DNA of 64,000 nt, taken from contig JAIOIH010000010.1 in NCBI GenBank assembly GCA_019912395.1, positions 1 to 64,000 of the forward strand. Direction: 5' to 3'. The number at the start of each line of letters is the position of its first letter. Position 1 is the first letter of the stretch. Shown here piece after piece: positions 63,856-64,000 of the stretch. Both the position numbers and the translations under genes were made by a program. Source of the DNA: Flavobacteriales bacterium (GTDB lineage: Bacteria; Bacteroidota; Bacteroidia; Flavobacteriales_F; PHOS-HE28). The notes under the pieces were generated by a model. That model made no database searches. It was not told where the DNA came from and saw only the letters and a list, made by a program, of their open reading frames with translations.

Positions 63856-64000
63856 GGGACCTATTGACATCGGCGCTTTTCATCCTGAGCACCGCACTGG
63901 CCGCGCAAGGCCCCGTGAGCCTTTCCCTGCAGCAGGCCGTGGACATGGCGGCCGAGCAGAGCTACATGGTACAAGGCAGCAAGCTGGAGGCGGAGAAGTC
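63852..64000 (+). CDS. TolC family outer-membrane efflux protein (3' cut by window end)
   Basis: The first 49 residues are visible: a signal peptide (MRDLLTSALFILSTALAAQ) followed by VSLSLQQAVDMAAEQSYMVQ, the opening helix of the outer-membrane efflux protein fold. This forms the exit duct of RND- or ABC-type efflux pumps. It is translationally coupled to the TetR gene. The pump genes are presumably further downstream; this is inference. Confidence 0.85.
   Translation, partial: MRDLLTSALFILSTALAAQGPVSLSLQQAVDMAAEQSYMVQGSKLEAEK

Overview
The window comes from a fairly GC-rich member of the Bacteroidota, probably a Flavobacteriales-type bacterium. The evidence is family content: type IX secretion system (T9SS) sorting domains, a PorP/SprF protein, a SprE/PorW-type TPR lipoprotein, the Bacteroidota arrangement of ATP synthase genes, ExbB-ExbD-ExbD-TonB clusters, GxxExxY, and several -7 promoter boxes of the TAnnTTTG type. 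Shine-Dalgarno sites are not evident. The species cannot be fixed from sequence alone. I recognised no rRNA, tRNA, CRISPR array, prophage or intact insertion sequence.

Layout. (1) 1-15.7 kb: the 3' part of a giant gene (at least 4,896 codons in the window, start outside) made of about 52 Ig/PKD-like repeats of 88 residues, ending in two PKD-like domains and a type B (CHU_C) sorting domain, followed 12 bp later by a PorP/SprF gene. (2) 15.7-17.5 kb: a type A T9SS protein and an unknown 226-residue protein. (3) 18-27.1 kb, minus strand: sprE/porW, bactofilin, a four-helix membrane protein, an AtpZ/AtpI-like protein, atpB, atpE, atpF, atpH, atpA and atpG. The beta and epsilon genes (atpD, atpC) are absent. 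(4) 27-37.3 kb, minus strand: a C45 peptidase-like protein, a GxxExxY gene lying between inverted repeats, a translationally coupled PLP decarboxylase plus ATP-grasp pair whose ATP-grasp partner has a histone H1-like tail, an aminopeptidase P, a NYN RNase, YceI and pirin. (5) 37.5-39 kb: two coupled secreted proteins. (6) 39.4-47.7 kb, plus strand: ExbB, two ExbD, TonB, a baeRF-like protein, a second TonB, a small membrane protein, a PstS-like lipoprotein and a TPR protein. (7) 47.8-54.7 kb: phosphoglucose/phosphomannose isomerase, LpxD, UvrC, a short secreted remnant, a glycosyltransferase and an aldehyde dehydrogenase. (8) 55-64 kb: small conserved proteins, an Spx/ArsC-like protein, a cytochrome-b-like membrane protein, AsnRS with an octamer tandem repeat against its start codon, an Hsp20 cluster, a secreted coiled-coil protein, a phosphate-selective-porin-like protein, and a TetR regulator coupled to the start of a TolC gene cut by the window end.

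How it fits together. Much of the window serves the cell envelope: T9SS cargo and its partner, the SprE component, proton-driven TonB energisation, ATP synthesis, lipid A and sugar synthesis, porin and efflux. The most unusual items are the hierarchical repeat architecture of the giant gene, the decarboxylase/H1-tailed ATP-grasp pair, and the two related inverted-repeat elements (one carrying GxxExxY, one without it).
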